NCBI GenBank assembly: GCA_030142905.1 | Contig: JASJOG010000064.1 | Location: forward strand, 248,001-312,000 | Direction of reading: 5' to 3' | Length of the DNA: 64,000 nt | Origin: Heliopora coerulea | Taxonomy: Eukaryota; Cnidaria; Anthozoa; Scleralcyonacea; Helioporidae | Part shown: positions 47,917 to 59,996 of the stretch, in pieces | Position numbering within the stretch: position 1 is the first letter of the stretch | How the letters are laid out: each line of letters opens with the position of its first letter | Notes under the pieces: model-generated | The model's database searches: none | The model's input: only the letters and a program-made list of their open reading frames with translations | Told to the model about the DNA's origin: nothing | Translations under genes and position numbers: made by a program

Positions 47917-48224
47917 TTTAAATTAGAGAAAAAGCTTGACTTGTCGGTAAAAATAAATCCTCAAAACCTATCTGAACCTTTCTCGATCATTAGCAAGTCA
48001 CTGGAAGAAAACTGCGGGTGGAGTACGTTCAAACTGTGCCATGAACCAATCAAAAGCGACTATTTGTTGAAGCAAGAACATCATTTGTCGAGATTTTGAA
48101 ACCAATCACAACACTGCTTGTATTAAGCTATCATTGTGTTTTTTTACCCAATCAAACGATGAGTTCTATTCGTTGACTATGGCGTCCCAGATATGAGAAT
48201 GTTTATTTTGATAAATGTATAAAC
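47917..48224. promoter_or_regulatory. Bidirectional promoter between KIF11 and the kelch gene
   Basis: Only 308 bp separate the two divergent ATGs. Three CCAAT boxes in one orientation stand at 48046-48050, 48102-48106 and 48148-48152, spaced 56 and 46 bp. This is typical of NF-Y-driven and cell-cycle promoters. TTTGAA (the CHR core) occurs on + at 48095-48100 and on - at 48029-48034. KIF11 is a mitotic gene under such control in vertebrates; use of these boxes here is inferred. No TATA box is obvious. Confidence 0.6.
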
Positions 48225-51200
48225 ATGTCGCTTTATATCCCTGAAATAAGGTCTGAAAAACCGGAAAGGAGAAGTGGACATATTTGCGTTCAATTTAGAG
48301 ACAATGTTTTCGTTTGGGGAGGATTTAATGTTCGTATCACATTTTGCTTCGCTGAAAACTTTACGATCACTGCCAGTTTAGCCCATAACATTTTGTTTTG
48401 GAATATCTTATATTTTCAGGATGGTATCCAAGACTTTGTTACTCTTGAAACTGAATACCTCCCCGGTGTTTCTTTGTGGATTTACAACATTAGCACTTGC
48501 ATCTGGTTTGTAGTAAATCATTCAATTGCCTCTTTAGTATCAGACAGTTCCTTCTCCTGTGCTACTTGCTCTTCTCGTTACGCATGTGCATTTACTTCCG
48601 GGGTGTTGATCCTGAGGGACAGGACGACGGGACAAGTTGTTTACCTTAAAGACTTGAGGTGAATTGCCCAATTTGGCCCTTAGCACCCATGGTAAAATCT
48701 GTATTTCTGTTCAGTTCTTGAATTCTGTATTTCACCCCCACCCTGCCTTTTTAACTGTGCAAGTCAGAAATCAGCAACACACAATTAGCATTAAGTAACA
48801 AGAAATATTATTAATGAAATTGAAGGTAAATTATCAAACCTTATGGCTTCTCAAACCTTTTAGATTATGATAAAAGTTCTTGTGGATGTAATTTTTTCAG
48901 GAAAAGTGAAATGAAGCCTCCTATTAAATATTGATGCCCTTTGTATAAAGCACATGCAGTGGCTATCTTTGACTGATAGTATGGGTCATTGGTGCTAGCT
49001 TGGAAGGATGCCTGCAAACTAAGTAGTCAGGGTCAGATTTAGGTAGGGTTACACTAGTTGATTAGTTGTCATGTGACTTTTTGCTCAGTTACAAATGACA
49101 AGCATTAAATATGTTGACCATCAAGAAGATTCAAGTTGATGATTATTTTCAAAGAGAATTCAAGCAAATAGCAAAGAAAAGAAAGGATAAGCAGAGGAAA
49201 TTTGAATTCAAAAAACATCCAAAATTACAGTAGCATAAAAAACCTTCCTCTAAAATGCCACATAGTGGTACGAATTTGTAAAAAAAATTTGCACATTCCC
49301 TTTCTCAAAATTCTGGATCTACCCCTGGTACCACCTTTTGACTGTGCCTGTATAAAATCTGGAAGAGTTTTGTAATTACTGGGGACCAAAGCAGCTGAGT
49401 GGTTAGTAAAATATATCTGTTTAACCCTTTACTGGGTAGCTCCCATGTGATAATATCTATATGAATATATGCAAATTAGATTTATAAACAGATTTTAATA
49501 AATTTCCTAAAGAATACTGAACTGACTGAATGATTTCAAATTTCTTTAGAAAAATCTGGAATCTAAAGGATTAACATTAAGATCACTGTCATATATTTTG
49601 GCGTTGTTCTAATATCCCTGATCAGGTCATATATTGCAGTAGTAATAAATCATAATCACATGAGCTTTTTTAATACATTCAGTTATAACATTTTTCAGGA
49701 GGCATGTTGTGTGCTGTGGAGAAATTCCTCAAGGCCTGAGTGGAGCTTGTGCATCATGTATTGGAAGAATCATGTATATCTTTGGAGGACATTGTGAAGA
49801 CCATGGACATTGTAATGATGTAAGAGATTAGTTTGAAGATATTCCAGGGACAAGTAAGGTGCACTCTTTTATGATGAATAAATGAATAAATAAAATATGG
49901 TTGAGCTCAAGGTGAAGTGTTCTATTGTTTTCAAAACCAATTCCAAACAAAGTAAGTGCTCAATACAGTAACTGAATGACCTGTTTGTTTCATTTGTAGC
50001 ATGATGAGATGATTTACATATGTCATGAAATTTCATGAAATTTTCTCAGATTTGACACTGTAAATTATAAGTTGCAATGGATGTAGAAAAGGGAACATGA
50101 ATAAAGTGTGTATTTTTGAATGCTTCTTTGGAGAAAAACTGGTACTCTCAACATAGAGAAAGCTCTTCTTGACCATGGTCAGAATTCAAATATTTAAAAC
50201 TGGTATCAGTTGGTTTGTTGAAGTAGCATTCATAATCCCCACTATAAGTTTTCATTTGACCATTAATTTACAATTGTCACTACTAATGTAAGTTCCTCAA
50301 CATTTCCTCATCTCATTTTTGCCAACCATAATATCTTTTGTAAACTTTAGCTTCACTCACTGGATCTTGTGACATTTAAATGGAAGAATCTGTCTAGATC
50401 TGTCAAAGGCCAAGTACCATTGGCCAGGGATAAGTTTGGTTGTTGGTCATTTGAAAGTAGGTAATGAAAATGTATCTGAAAATGTTGTAGATGTGCTTTT
50501 ATGCATGATCATGAATTGCATATTCATCAGTCATTTGTAAACAAGACAGTTGAGTGGGTCATAATATTTGGTTGATTGAAAATAATTATGAATTTAAGAA
50601 TTGTGTTTCTGCATGTAAAGGTAGGGTAACAGTAAACCCATCATTAATCCTGCGTTGTTCCATGTAGTTTACCAGTAATTAAAATTTGTCCATCAGATGT
50701 TATTAATACTTTTCTGAGGGAATCTTTTTATTTGAAAAAGCTAGACTTGGTCGGAAGGATATCCTATTCCTTTGCTAGTCAACTTTTGAGTAGTATTTAC
50801 ATGGAGAAAAGTTGACCTCAGTGACCAGATAACCTTCTCCCACGAGCTAGCATTCATCCAGTCTGGTCAGACCAATGCTATAGTCTTAATCTTACAACCT
50901 CCCCCCAAGGAAGCACAAAGAGTTTATATAAAAGTTGTCTCAGTCAGTGCCTTGGATAATGTCCTGCCTTGCAAAACAAATGACAACCATGGCCAAGGTC
51001 AACATAGCCCCCAGTAACATTTGAGTTTCTCATGTTGGCAGTTTGCTGTGAGATTTAAACTGACACTGACCCTTATCTAATTGGTGGCTCTGGGCTGGGG
51101 GCTGGGGACCATGCTTCCCCTGCCAAAATTTGTGGCAAAGTAGTCTGATAAATGACCAGGGAAGATTTGAGAAAATTAAAAACATTCATAAAATTGATAA

Positions 51201-54200
51201 TGAGTGAAATTATACCCTATTGCCACCCCCTGCAATTGAACCCTCAGTATGGGCTTGAGTGATGCATTAAAAGGTAAATAGCCAAGGATCGCCCTACTTT
51301 TTGGAACAAGTTTTCATCATGTATACAGCCCGTAATAATAACAAAGCTGTTTTTCGTTTTTTGCTTCTATTTCAGGATTATCTATTTTGGAGGATATGGA
51401 CCTTCACCTGGTGGGGGGTTTAGTGGCAAATTTGTTATGCACGAGGTATTCCATTAACTTACTATCTGCTCTTATTCCATGTATTTTAAACGAGCATATT
51501 TGGCAAACACATGCCTCAGTTCACAAAACTTAAGTCAGTGACTGTGAATTGTCAACGTATCCCAAATACCGACTCGTTTTGGAAATAAGGTATAAGTTCG
51601 TTGAACAAGAGTAAACAGTGGCGCAACCAAAGAGGAGTAACGGACGCAATTCCCCCTCCCCTGTTGGTGAGAGAAATTCATTCTCTCTTCATTCTTCTTC
51701 CAACAAAGTAATGAATAGTTTTCAATCTCTTAATACTGCAGATACCTAAGAACTGATCTCCCACAAGAGATGCGAACACGAGCACAAGCAAAATTTACAT
51801 GTGAACGGGTGTTGGGCCAGTGCAGGTTTATTTTGAGTGATTTTGCTGAGGATCGCGTTTTGCCTTAGGAATGCTTTATTTGTCTCATTTTGTGTTTCGT
51901 TCTTGTGGTTGCGATTGCTTTGCTTGTGCAATCCAGGTTTTAGTGGGTTAAGAATTTGGGTAGACATCGCATCTCAGCTTCTAAATGGACGAGTTTAATG
52001 GATTTTATAGTTTTGCCAACTATTTCCTTGCTTTTTCAAGTTGATGAAAGGATGGAATGGCCAGATTGTCGTTCTTGAAGTAAACTCTGATGATTCAGTG
52101 GAATGGCATTATCCCTGTGTCAAAGTATGTTCAGTTCCATGTCAGGGTTTGTTTTTTTTTTTAATTTTTTTTTTTTATCTCAATTAACTCTTTCCCGGTA
52201 GAATCAGTCTTCCATTATTTACCCTAGCGACCATCGTAATGGGGTGACCCTTCTAGAGGGATCAAAAGATAGCCGTAGGGTACCCAGGAAGGTTTCCCTC
52301 CTGGAAGGGCCACCTTAGTCAATTGTCTTCCTGCGTTCCGTTTACATAGCTTCCTAGGGTAAACCTAGCAGCTGGGCTACCTTTTTATTAGCTTAAGCCG
52401 TGTAAACGCTTGGCTTCGCTCGTGTACACGGAAGGTGAAATCTTTCGACGATATCGGGCAAGCAATGATTTAAAGAATGGAGAACTATTTCAGCGTCAAA
52501 CCGTCCTCCGCAATCAACGAATTTGGAAAGAGACAAACAAAATGACATCTGTGACGAGGACGAAACCTAGGTGATTACGTAGAGATCGGGGGATCCTACA
52601 AGTAAATTCCCTCCCGCTGGAAGGGTCACTGTACGTCATGTAAATAGGGAGCTATCTCTTGGCTCACCTAAAAGAGTCACCCTTCCTCCACGTAAACAGG
52701 ACCTCAGTTTACATGATGTAGGGTGGCCCTCTTCTAGCAAGACCAATTTCACTGGTAAGGTGACCCAACCTTCGCGTGGTCATTAAGGTTCCGTCCTTGT
52801 CACAAAGTCCTTTTTTTATTTGTTTCTAAATTTCTGGATTGGGCAGGATGGTTTGATGCTGAGTTAGTTCTCTCTTCGTTCATTACACCGTTGATTGCCC
52901 GACGTTTTCGAGAGATTTCGCTTGGCGCATACGCGCGCGACGCCATTGCTGGGAATACAGCGAACTATATTTTCACCCGTGTAGGAAGGTTACCCTACCT
53001 GATGAATTAACATGGCTTAAACAAACAAAAAAATGGCCCTGCCACCACAATTGCCCTAGCAATCTCGTAGGATCACCCTACCTCCAGGGTCTCCCTAGCA
53101 CTCATGTAATCTAAACGCTTAAAGACAGTAGACCAAGGTTATCCTCATCCTACTAGGGTAACCCTTGTAGAGAGGTCGCCCTGCCTCCATGTAACAAGGG
53201 CTTAAAGCCAGACGATTGTACTCGTTTATCCGGCCGGGAAAGTAATAATCTCTAATTTTCAAAGCGGGGAGAAATTCGATCCGTGAGATAGGATCTTGGG
53301 AAGAGGCCTTTGGATGATCTGCTATGCAAATACTATACTCAGAAGTTGTGGAATCTGGTTGTATCCACGTATCTGGTTGTTTTCCAGCTTTCTCCCTTAT
53401 TTTTTTTAGGGTAATGCACCACAACCACGAGCTGCCCATGGTATGGCTAGAATTGGAAGTAAAGGTTATTTATTTGGGGGTCGACATTCGGTAAGGAATG
53501 GCGAAGTTGGTAGGCACGTGGGAACACGTTTAATGGGATTCTCCTTAGCTTACGTGGACATGACTGGTTTGTTTTTGTAGTCTATGTTAGTGTTTTGTAT
53601 TTTTGGGTTTTTTTTTCTAGGGTTGCCGTGACAATGACCTTCACTGCTTTGATCTTGAAAAATACGAATGGAGTGGTCGGTAGGTTGATGCATGATTTCT
53701 TAACCCCATCTTGCGCAGACTTTTGGGGCTTTTTACACAGAGTCGAGGCCACGGGCGAATGAGGGTCCGGTCCCTCACTTTTCAGAAATATGGTCGAGTA
53801 GATTCGCTCAGATATGAAGAGAATACATTCAGCTGGGGGGGGGGGGATTGCAGTCTTCCTTGAAACGGTGCAGTCCTAACACCGTCTGGAAGTGGCTATA
53901 AAGTTCTCCAGAGAAACGTTAGAGACAAATTAAAGAGTGTAAGACAAATGTTTCCACACCTCGCGGTATTGATGTGCTTTGACCAACATTCCTTCCCAGG
54001 ACACCCCCACTTGTTTGACTCTAGCGACGCCACTGTTGTCACAGCTAGGGGGCTGTTAGGTCTTCCCAACAAAACTTCCTTTCTGTTAAGTAAAGAATAA
54101 AACAAGCTCCAAAAAGATCATATTGTAAAGCCCAAGATTTTGAGTTAAATATACAAGAAGATTAAGATTACAATAAGATTAAGAACGAGTATTTTCGATC

Positions 54201-56872
54201 AACATGATCTTCTTGAAACATCAAGATGATCAGCTCAAAACCTGGAGATGACTATGTTGAAAGCGTACGTTGGCTTTTAATCTCATGTCCTTTTACCTTG
54301 TATTATAATTTATACATAACGTCCTACGGAGAATTCAATTACAACTAACGATAATATTGCGAACTTATTGCAAAGTCAACCAAACTGGTATTAAATTAAC
54401 AACGATTATGGAGTAAAGTCGAAATATTACCGTTACTGCGTTTATTCTTGTGAATTTAACTCAATTCTTGGGTTCAACATGATATGACGTCGTAATGACG
54501 TCATATCATGTTTTGTTCTTTTTTGTTTGAAGTTATTGGCGAGTAATAGTTTTCTATTAAGTGTAATGTAGTGAAACTTGGCATCCTTATTAGCCATTAC
54601 AATTTGCACCAATTGTTAATGTTTTGCAGTTTAATGTTTGAGAAACATGAGAGCTTGGATATATTAAGGTAGATGAACGATCTTCAAGCTCGATACTCAG
54701 AAAATGATTTCTGAGCCCCAGACGGGGATCGAACCCGCAACCTTCTGATGACCTGTAAGACGCTCTAACCATTGAGCTACCAATGTAACTACTGGGGTTG
54801 TCTAGGAGGCCAATTCCTAAAAGAATGCTGGGGCATTCTAAGCACCGCCCCATATTGCAGAGCAATGTGATCATCAACCCGCCATCGAATTAGACGTTTC
54901 CACTATTGGAGGTGACGTTTTAAGAGTTTGAATTACACACCGTCCAATCACTTCATGGTGGTTGGCGTACCCAAAATTTAACGAGCGCTATCGAGCTCCT
55001 GCTAGAAATGTTAAGGTTTATGTCAGTGGTGTTTCGCTTAGCCTATTGTTTAGGACGTCGTAATGACGTGATATTTTGTTGTTTTCATCAGAACATTCAC
55101 ATTGTTTGATTTAAGAAGGACCGGCTATTTTTCAAGGAATGGGTTCGTTTTTGGGGCGTTAAAAAATGAACTAGACGACGTCCTGAGACGTTGTTAAATT
55201 AAGCACTCTACTGAAAAGTACAACATTAAAGGCACGAAATGAGCTAACAATGGCGTTAACTGAAATATCACCAATTAAAACTTTGGAAAAGAATTCAAGG
55301 AAGTCCATTGCAAGGTGTTAAAAAAGCTTGCGGGTTTAATACTGCCTAGAATATTTTCCAACCATGCTCTCAAGAGTCGCACCATTTTCAAACTATTTGA
55401 GTTTAGTCTAAATATTCCCACATTATTACCGTTATGAGTGTCTATTCCCGCGCCACAAAGGAAGAAAAAAATTCATAAAAGTTAAATTAATCCGAGAGCG
55501 GGGAAGGTTAGAATCCCTTTGTTTATTATGATTCAGGATAATAAATCCTTCCTAAGCGTTGCCTGTTCAAACTCCACCTTCTTTATACTTCATCCATTTA
55601 AACTCAGACACGTTCTCCTACACTGCAAGAGGTGTCGTGTGAAGTGCCGGATCGTATGCGTGTGGAATATATTTCGACTCTGCAAAGTTAGAGAGAAAAA
55701 GCCCATCACATCCTCGTGTATACTATTTAGTAATTGGTGCAAAATTTCATGCAATTTAATACCGTGTGTCAGTGGATTTATTCTGGTTCTGCGTTTGACA
55801 CGAACTGCCAAAATTGGATTTAAAAGCCGTGATCTTGTCGCTTTTTCCAAGAATTTGAGAAGATATCAGTTTTTGGCGGGGTACACATAACTTTTATTTG
55901 GGGGGTACGTCAGTCGAGGTCCCATCCAAGCACCTTTCTTGACCTTAATTCAGGATTGTTTGCCCACGGTTGTTCTTCTGATATTTTTCATATCGTCTGG
56001 ACTCAGGTGTTTTCACAGTCTGAGACTGACCTCAAACAAACAAGAATTGTTTTTACAGTGTCATGGTTAACCTCCGTCTGCTTTCTTAATTATTTCCAGA
56101 TTTCACATCAAAGGCCCCGAACCTTGTGGACGGTCATGGCATATTTTTGTCCCTTGTGGTGCGAATCATATATTACTTTATGGAGGATTTGATGCTACGA
56201 GCAAAGAGTTAGGTAGTTACGCACTTATGAGCTTAATACAACAGTCGTGTATTATCCTTTGTATCCTATTTCCCTTGATCTATGTTGCTCATGTATCAGT
56301 GCTGAAGCAAAAACTCAGATCAAAAACCTGGACATTTTCGTCACTTCCAATTTTTTACTGCAAACTCGCATTTTTATTGAACGTGAGTGATTTTCGGTGG
56401 ATTTGACTTTAACCGTTTCCCTGCAAGATGTCTCCCCTTGACGAGTAAAATCGTCTGGCCTTTGCCAGAGTAGATTAATCGAACATCGATCCTGCCGTGA
56501 AAGAGACACAACGTAGCATTTCAAATCTGCCATATATCTGAATGTCCCAAAATTCTAACCTCAACTGCGTCACGTTTTGACGCGATGGCAAGATACGCCG
56601 GTCGCAATCTCCATGTTAAGATTTGTCGAAATTTGTCAGTCATACGTCGAATATCTTTCGGTTCTTGGCCGCGGGCACTTTTCCGGCCAGTCCAGAAAAC
56701 CTTAAAAAATCTACAGATGAACTGCTCATTTCAGTTTTAACCAACTTTTTTAGTTGGTTTCTTAATTTCGAAATCGGTTAATTCTTGTTTTATATTAATT
56801 CCCAGAGGACGCGTGGTTACTTGATGTCCGTTGTCTAACATGGATTCAAATTTACGCATTTAACGAATTGAG
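48225..56872 (+). CDS. Kelch-repeat protein, KLHDC1/KLHDC2-like (3' end not found)
   Basis: Ten phase-matched exons: 48225-48329, 48420-48505, 49699-49819, 50351-50460, 51376-51445, 52041-52124, 53410-53490, 53621-53679, 56100-56212 and 56806-56872. They give about 298 residues of a beta-propeller. Kelch blades are visible: RSGHICVQ...VFVWGGFN, LWIYNIST, GLSGACAS...MYIFGGH, RIIYFGGYG, PRAAHGMA...GYLFGGRH, NDLHCFDLEKYEW, GRSWHIFV...ILLYGGFD and DAWLLDVRCLTW. Order and spacing match KLHDC2, a CUL2 substrate receptor that binds C-terminal di-glycine degrons; that role is inferred from family. KLHDC1/2 have about 406 residues, so roughly 100 are missing. The last donor (56873) implies further exons, not recognised in the rest of the window. 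The exon 1 donor GTTCGT is weak. Confidence 0.9.
48506..49424. other. KLHDC intron, nothing recognised
   Basis: Intron between exons 48420-48505 and 49699-49819. No structure was assigned before the piggyBac-like MITE at 49425. Confidence 0.4.
49425..49570. mobile_element. piggyBac-like MITE, copy 3
   Basis: TTAA stands on both sides (49421-49424, 49571-49574). Ends are CCCTTTACTGGG and CTAAAGGA. The interior GAACTGACTGAATGATTTC and TTTAGAAAAATCTGGAATC matches copies at 2811 and 43097. It lies in a KLHDC intron. Confidence 0.7.
50461..51375. other. KLHDC intron, nothing recognised
   Basis: No repeat borders or exon-like sequence seen. Confidence 0.4.
52180..53215. mobile_element. Large MITE-like repeat with GGGTNACCCT boxes
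   Basis: This KLHDC intron is filled with short inverted and direct boxes, for example AATGGGGTGACCCTTCTAGA, GGGTAACCCTTGTAGAG, AGGATCACCCTACCTCC and several CATGTAAACAGG or CGTGTAAACGC variants. They occur in both orientations in the two halves. The look is that of a non-autonomous transposon with internal subterminal repeats. A class cannot be fixed and no target duplication is certain. Confidence 0.5.
53680..54410. other. KLHDC intron, nothing firm
   Basis: Only a poly-G run near 53838 and AT-rich stretches are visible. The minus frame at 53896-54105 is unsupported. Confidence 0.35.
54411..54550 (+). repeat. Diverged non-inverted relative of the GTCGGCTGGT family
   Basis: AGTAAAGTCGAAATATTACC, then CAATTCTTGGGTTCAACATG, a small perfect palindrome ATGATATGACGTCGTAATGACGTCATATCAT (31 bp, read as its two halves around 54496) and the tail-like GAAGTTATTGGCGAG. 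The order is like copy B at 18180-18363. Confidence 0.4.
54600..54790 (-). mobile_element. tRNA-derived SINE, family II, copy in a KLHDC intron
   Basis: On - the head reads GAGCGTCTTACAGGTCATCA, GGTTGCGGGTTCGATCCCCG, then TCTGGGGCTCAGAAATC and a hairpin TCAGAAATCATTTTCTGA. Same build as 42842-42990. Antisense to the KLHDC gene. Confidence 0.7.
54900..56099. other. KLHDC intron, nothing recognised
   Basis: The + frame at 55519-55890 and its opposite at 55590-55850 have no domain features and no matching splice phase. Confidence 0.4.
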
Positions 56873-57207
56873 GTACCGTAAACGTAATATTTCACGATAC
56901 CAAAAAAAAAAATGGCGGCTAAATTTGTACCATAATACTTTGCCAAGTTAACTTAAATTAGCTCAAATAACAGCGGTAGAATGTTTAACAGGTTGCAATT
57001 AATTAAACCCCGGTTAAACGCTTTCGATATTTCGTTGAACACTTTTCAACATTGTTGAACGGTTTTGAAAGATGTTACGGTCAGGGATAACCAAACGCAT
57101 ACAACATATTCCACCCGATCCACCGTTGGCGAGACCAAGTAATGTTGAACTCATGTTGAAAAGAAATTTGAACATACAGTACAGAAGCTCCTGGTATGCA
57201 AACGACA

Positions 57208-57602
57208 GCGCCACATAGAAAGTTTAAAGCACTGTCTATGATGACAAAAGTACTTTGCATTATGCAGAAATTACCATACATAATGGAGAAAGGACTGCGT
57301 ATGGTGGCGAAGCCACTGCGCGTAATACCCGGACTACCGCGTATACTGATAAAGACACCGCATGTAATGTTAAAAGCACCAGATATGATGACAAACCTAC
57401 CGAGTGCAAGGGCAACAAATATAATGACATCCGATCCCTACGAAATGCCGAAATCACGACGCATTACGGAGGAAAGACTGCGTATGATGGCGAAAGCCCC
57501 GCGCGTAAGGATCAAAACACCGCATATAATGTTCAGAGCAACAAACATAATGACGAACCAACCATATTCAAGGGCAAAAATTCCGATTATAATTATATCT
57601 GA
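57208..57602 (+). repeat. 21-bp tandem repeat, open in one frame (7-residue units)
   Basis: About 17 imperfect 21-bp units. In the frame of the ORF starting at 57255 they read ERTAYGG, EATARNT, RTTAYTD, KDTACNV, KSTRYDD, KPTECKG, then, after an irregular linker, GKTAYDG, ESPARKD, QNTAYNV, QSNKHND, EPTIFKG. The second series parallels the first, so a block of five to six units was itself duplicated. A second frame is also open for 223 codons, simply because the unit is divisible by three. Whether it is ever translated is unknown. Confidence 0.6.
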
Positions 57603-57632
57603 TCACATAAGACAATCATGGCTTTCCATATA

Positions 57633-58244
57633 CAGTCAACTCTCTCAATGCAGGCACTATAAGGCGGACACCTCTCAAAGGCGGACACGACTAGCTGGTC
57701 CCGGTCATGACATATTTCCCTGTATATTAACTCTCATTAAGGCTGACACCTCTCTAAAGCGGACAACAGACACTTTCTGGAAGAATTTTGGTCCAAAATA
57801 TCCCAGAAGCCGGCCACTTGAAATGCATATTTGTGTGCATCACGCTCATCACGTTAGACATGTTTGACAAGAATTTGTAACTTTTTATTTGCTTGTTATT
57901 GAAAATGAATACAATGGCTTATTTACGCGACCGTTTAGGCGTGTTATGAAATTCATCTGTCTCTGCGGAGCTACATTTGTTGTTCTATCTAGTTCTTTCG
58001 TAATGCATTTCTCCAGCCAATTTATAGCCGGGTTCATGCTTTTAAAGTGTGCTGTGAAGGTTTTATCATGTAAAGGGACTGTGAACGTTTAAATTTGCTT
58101 TTAATCAAGGTTGCGTTTCAAGTATGACGTCAGAAATGTCGGGGGCACGTCACATGAGCTCTCTATGAGGCGGACACCTCTCTGAGGTGGACAGTTACAG
58201 GTGCACGTGGTCCCGAGGATGTACGCTTTAGAGAGAGTTGACTG
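57633..58244. mobile_element. pogo/Tigger-like MITE with TA target duplication
   Basis: Ends CAGTCAACTCTCTC and GAGAGAGTTGACTG are perfect inverted repeats flanked by TA (57631-57632, 58245-58246). Subterminal GGCGGACACCTCTC / GAGGTGGACAG boxes repeat at both sides. CAGT starts, long TIRs and TA duplication fit the Tc1/mariner superfamily (pogo/Tigger). No transposase frame remains. Confidence 0.75.
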
Positions 58245-58390
58245 TATCCAAATTCCTCTGAGCATCATTCAACATAGTTCAACAACGTTCAACGTGTCGT
58301 TCAACATGGATGGCCAAACTCGTTCAACATGTTGCATCCAACAATGTTGAATGATGTTGAATGAACTGTTGAAAGCGTTTGGCTAGGGCT

Positions 58391-59804
58391 TTAGGCAGGC
58401 GGTAGCATTCTTGCCAAATTTTAACTTTTTGTGGCTCAATCCTTGAATATTTAACAAGAGAAAAAGTTTACCGCACATGAACAAACGCTCAGGAAACTAC
58501 TGTATTTGATTAAGTCGAATGCTTTCATTTGAGACTGGGGGAGTCGCTTAATTAACATGTAGAGTGGACTTATTTTAATTTTGTACTGGAAAGAAGAGAG
58601 TATAATAGAATTAGAACTTAAAAGAAGGGGAGGGAACTTAATAGAAGGAATACCGTAGCAAAATCTCAGTTCTTAAGATTCTACCGAATTATTTTAAAAC
58701 TCAGTTATTGTATTGTTGGAACAGAAGACTGCGATTTGAATTTCTGTTTTAAGGATTTGGAATGATCAAAACTGTTTTTCGGAATAAAACAAAACAAAAA
58801 ACTGCCGTCTGCTACATTGTTTTGGCAACAATGATATCCTTCTGGTTGTCATAGTAGACCTGTATTCTTACATCATTATTATGATCATCATCATCATCAA
58901 GATAATAATAATAATGATAATAATAATAAATCATGATAATAATAATTGTAAGTAACAATAATAATAATCATTATTGTTATTACGAAATATTATGATTGTT
59001 TTTTTGGGTTTGCAGCCGTTAAAATACTTAGATATCCATAAGCGACGTATTTTATCGTGCGACCGATAAACTGTATTGATCCACTGTTGTTCAGTACAGT
59101 ATAAAGACCCTTTTGTTCGGAATCTCGAAACAAAATACTCACGGATGGCTGCGTTTGAGTGATACCGCTCAAAGAATTCTTACTTATCCCATTGCGTTTA
59201 CGTAGTACTGGTTTTGGGGTGCGTTAGAAGGATTGTCATGGGCCCCGTCCTACGCTGACGTTGCCCATTATGCCAAAGCAATGAACACGCAAGTTCATTC
59301 GTTTTTTTTTGAAATAAACGTCGCTGTAGTAAACAGGTCTAACAAATAATGTTCACCCGCAGAACGTCTGCTTGATCCGCGAGTGATCTGCTGGGCAAGC
59401 AGAATTGCTGCGATAACAATGAAATTCCTATAGAACGAGTGTTAAAGGAGGAAGGGATTAATGTGAGAGGAACATTACTTTGAGTGTTTGTGGTAGTCCA
59501 CAACTGGCTGTTAAACTGGAATTCTTTATGGATAATCAAAAACATACAAAAATAATGATTGTCCCTGTATCAAGGCTCGACAGTGAGATAAAAACACTGT
59601 AGCTAATTTCCTTCTCCACTACCCATTGCTCCTTAATGTACATGTTGAGGCAGGTTGTGATCCTCCAATCTTAGAACTGCAATGACAAGTTGGCAACTGC
59701 CTTGCAGGAAATCCGTCCGATGAAAGTACGGCTTTTCGACTTTCACACAGTACGTAAATAATTTTAATCCGGTGCAATTCGTAACTGGCTGGTTAGTAAA
59801 CAGA
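58391..59804. other. Nothing recognised except an (AAT)n stretch
   Basis: 58870-58985 is an AAT/ATT/ATC simple repeat. Otherwise no gene-like or repeat structure was found. Any missing KLHDC exons in this part were not recognised. Confidence 0.4.
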
Positions 59805-59818
59805 CCAAAATTACCTCG

Positions 59819-59996
59819 ATTAATTTTGAGACACGTTCTCTGACTAAATTCATTAAATATATAAGCTTTCGACTACCTAACTGTAGTCTTGCCTGTCGAA
59901 GACTACAGTTAGGTAGTCGAAAGCTTGTATATTTAATGAATTTAGTCAGAGAACGTGTCTCAAAATTAATCATGTCTCAACCTGGCTGCGCAATCT
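59819..59996 (+). mobile_element. Near-perfect palindromic retroposon-like element with 14-bp target duplication
   Basis: The identical 14-bp repeats CCAAAATTACCTCG stand at 59805-59818 and 59997-60010. Inside, two 73-nt arms (starting ATTAATTTTGAGACACG and ending CGTGTCTCAAAATTAAT) pair with a single mismatch around an 8-nt loop. A one-sided 25-nt tail, CATGTCTCAACCTGGCTGCG plus CAATCT, follows. The architecture equals the GTCGGCTGGT foldbacks but the tail differs. Confidence 0.75.

Larger units (their letters stand above)
57084..58390. mobile_element. Composite TIR element carrying a 21-bp-repeat ORF and a nested MITE
   Basis: Left end CAGGGATAACCAAACGCATA and right end AAAGCGTTTGGCTAGGGC are imperfect inverted repeats. 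Both subterminal regions are rich in GTTCAACAT / ATGTTGAAC boxes in the two orientations (57120-57160; 58270-58375). The interior holds the repeat frame at 57208-57602 and a pogo/Tigger-like MITE at 57633-58244. The ends are inferred and no target duplication is clear. Confidence 0.5.

Noticed and set aside
48225..48662. Single-exon 145-codon reading of the kelch gene start
   Set aside because: It reads through a short intron (48330-48419) and past the donor at 48506; the spliced product matches kelch blades, the read-through does not.
57196..57867. 223-codon open frame on +
   Set aside because: Alternative frame of the 21-bp repeat that runs on into the Tigger-like MITE; coding not supported.
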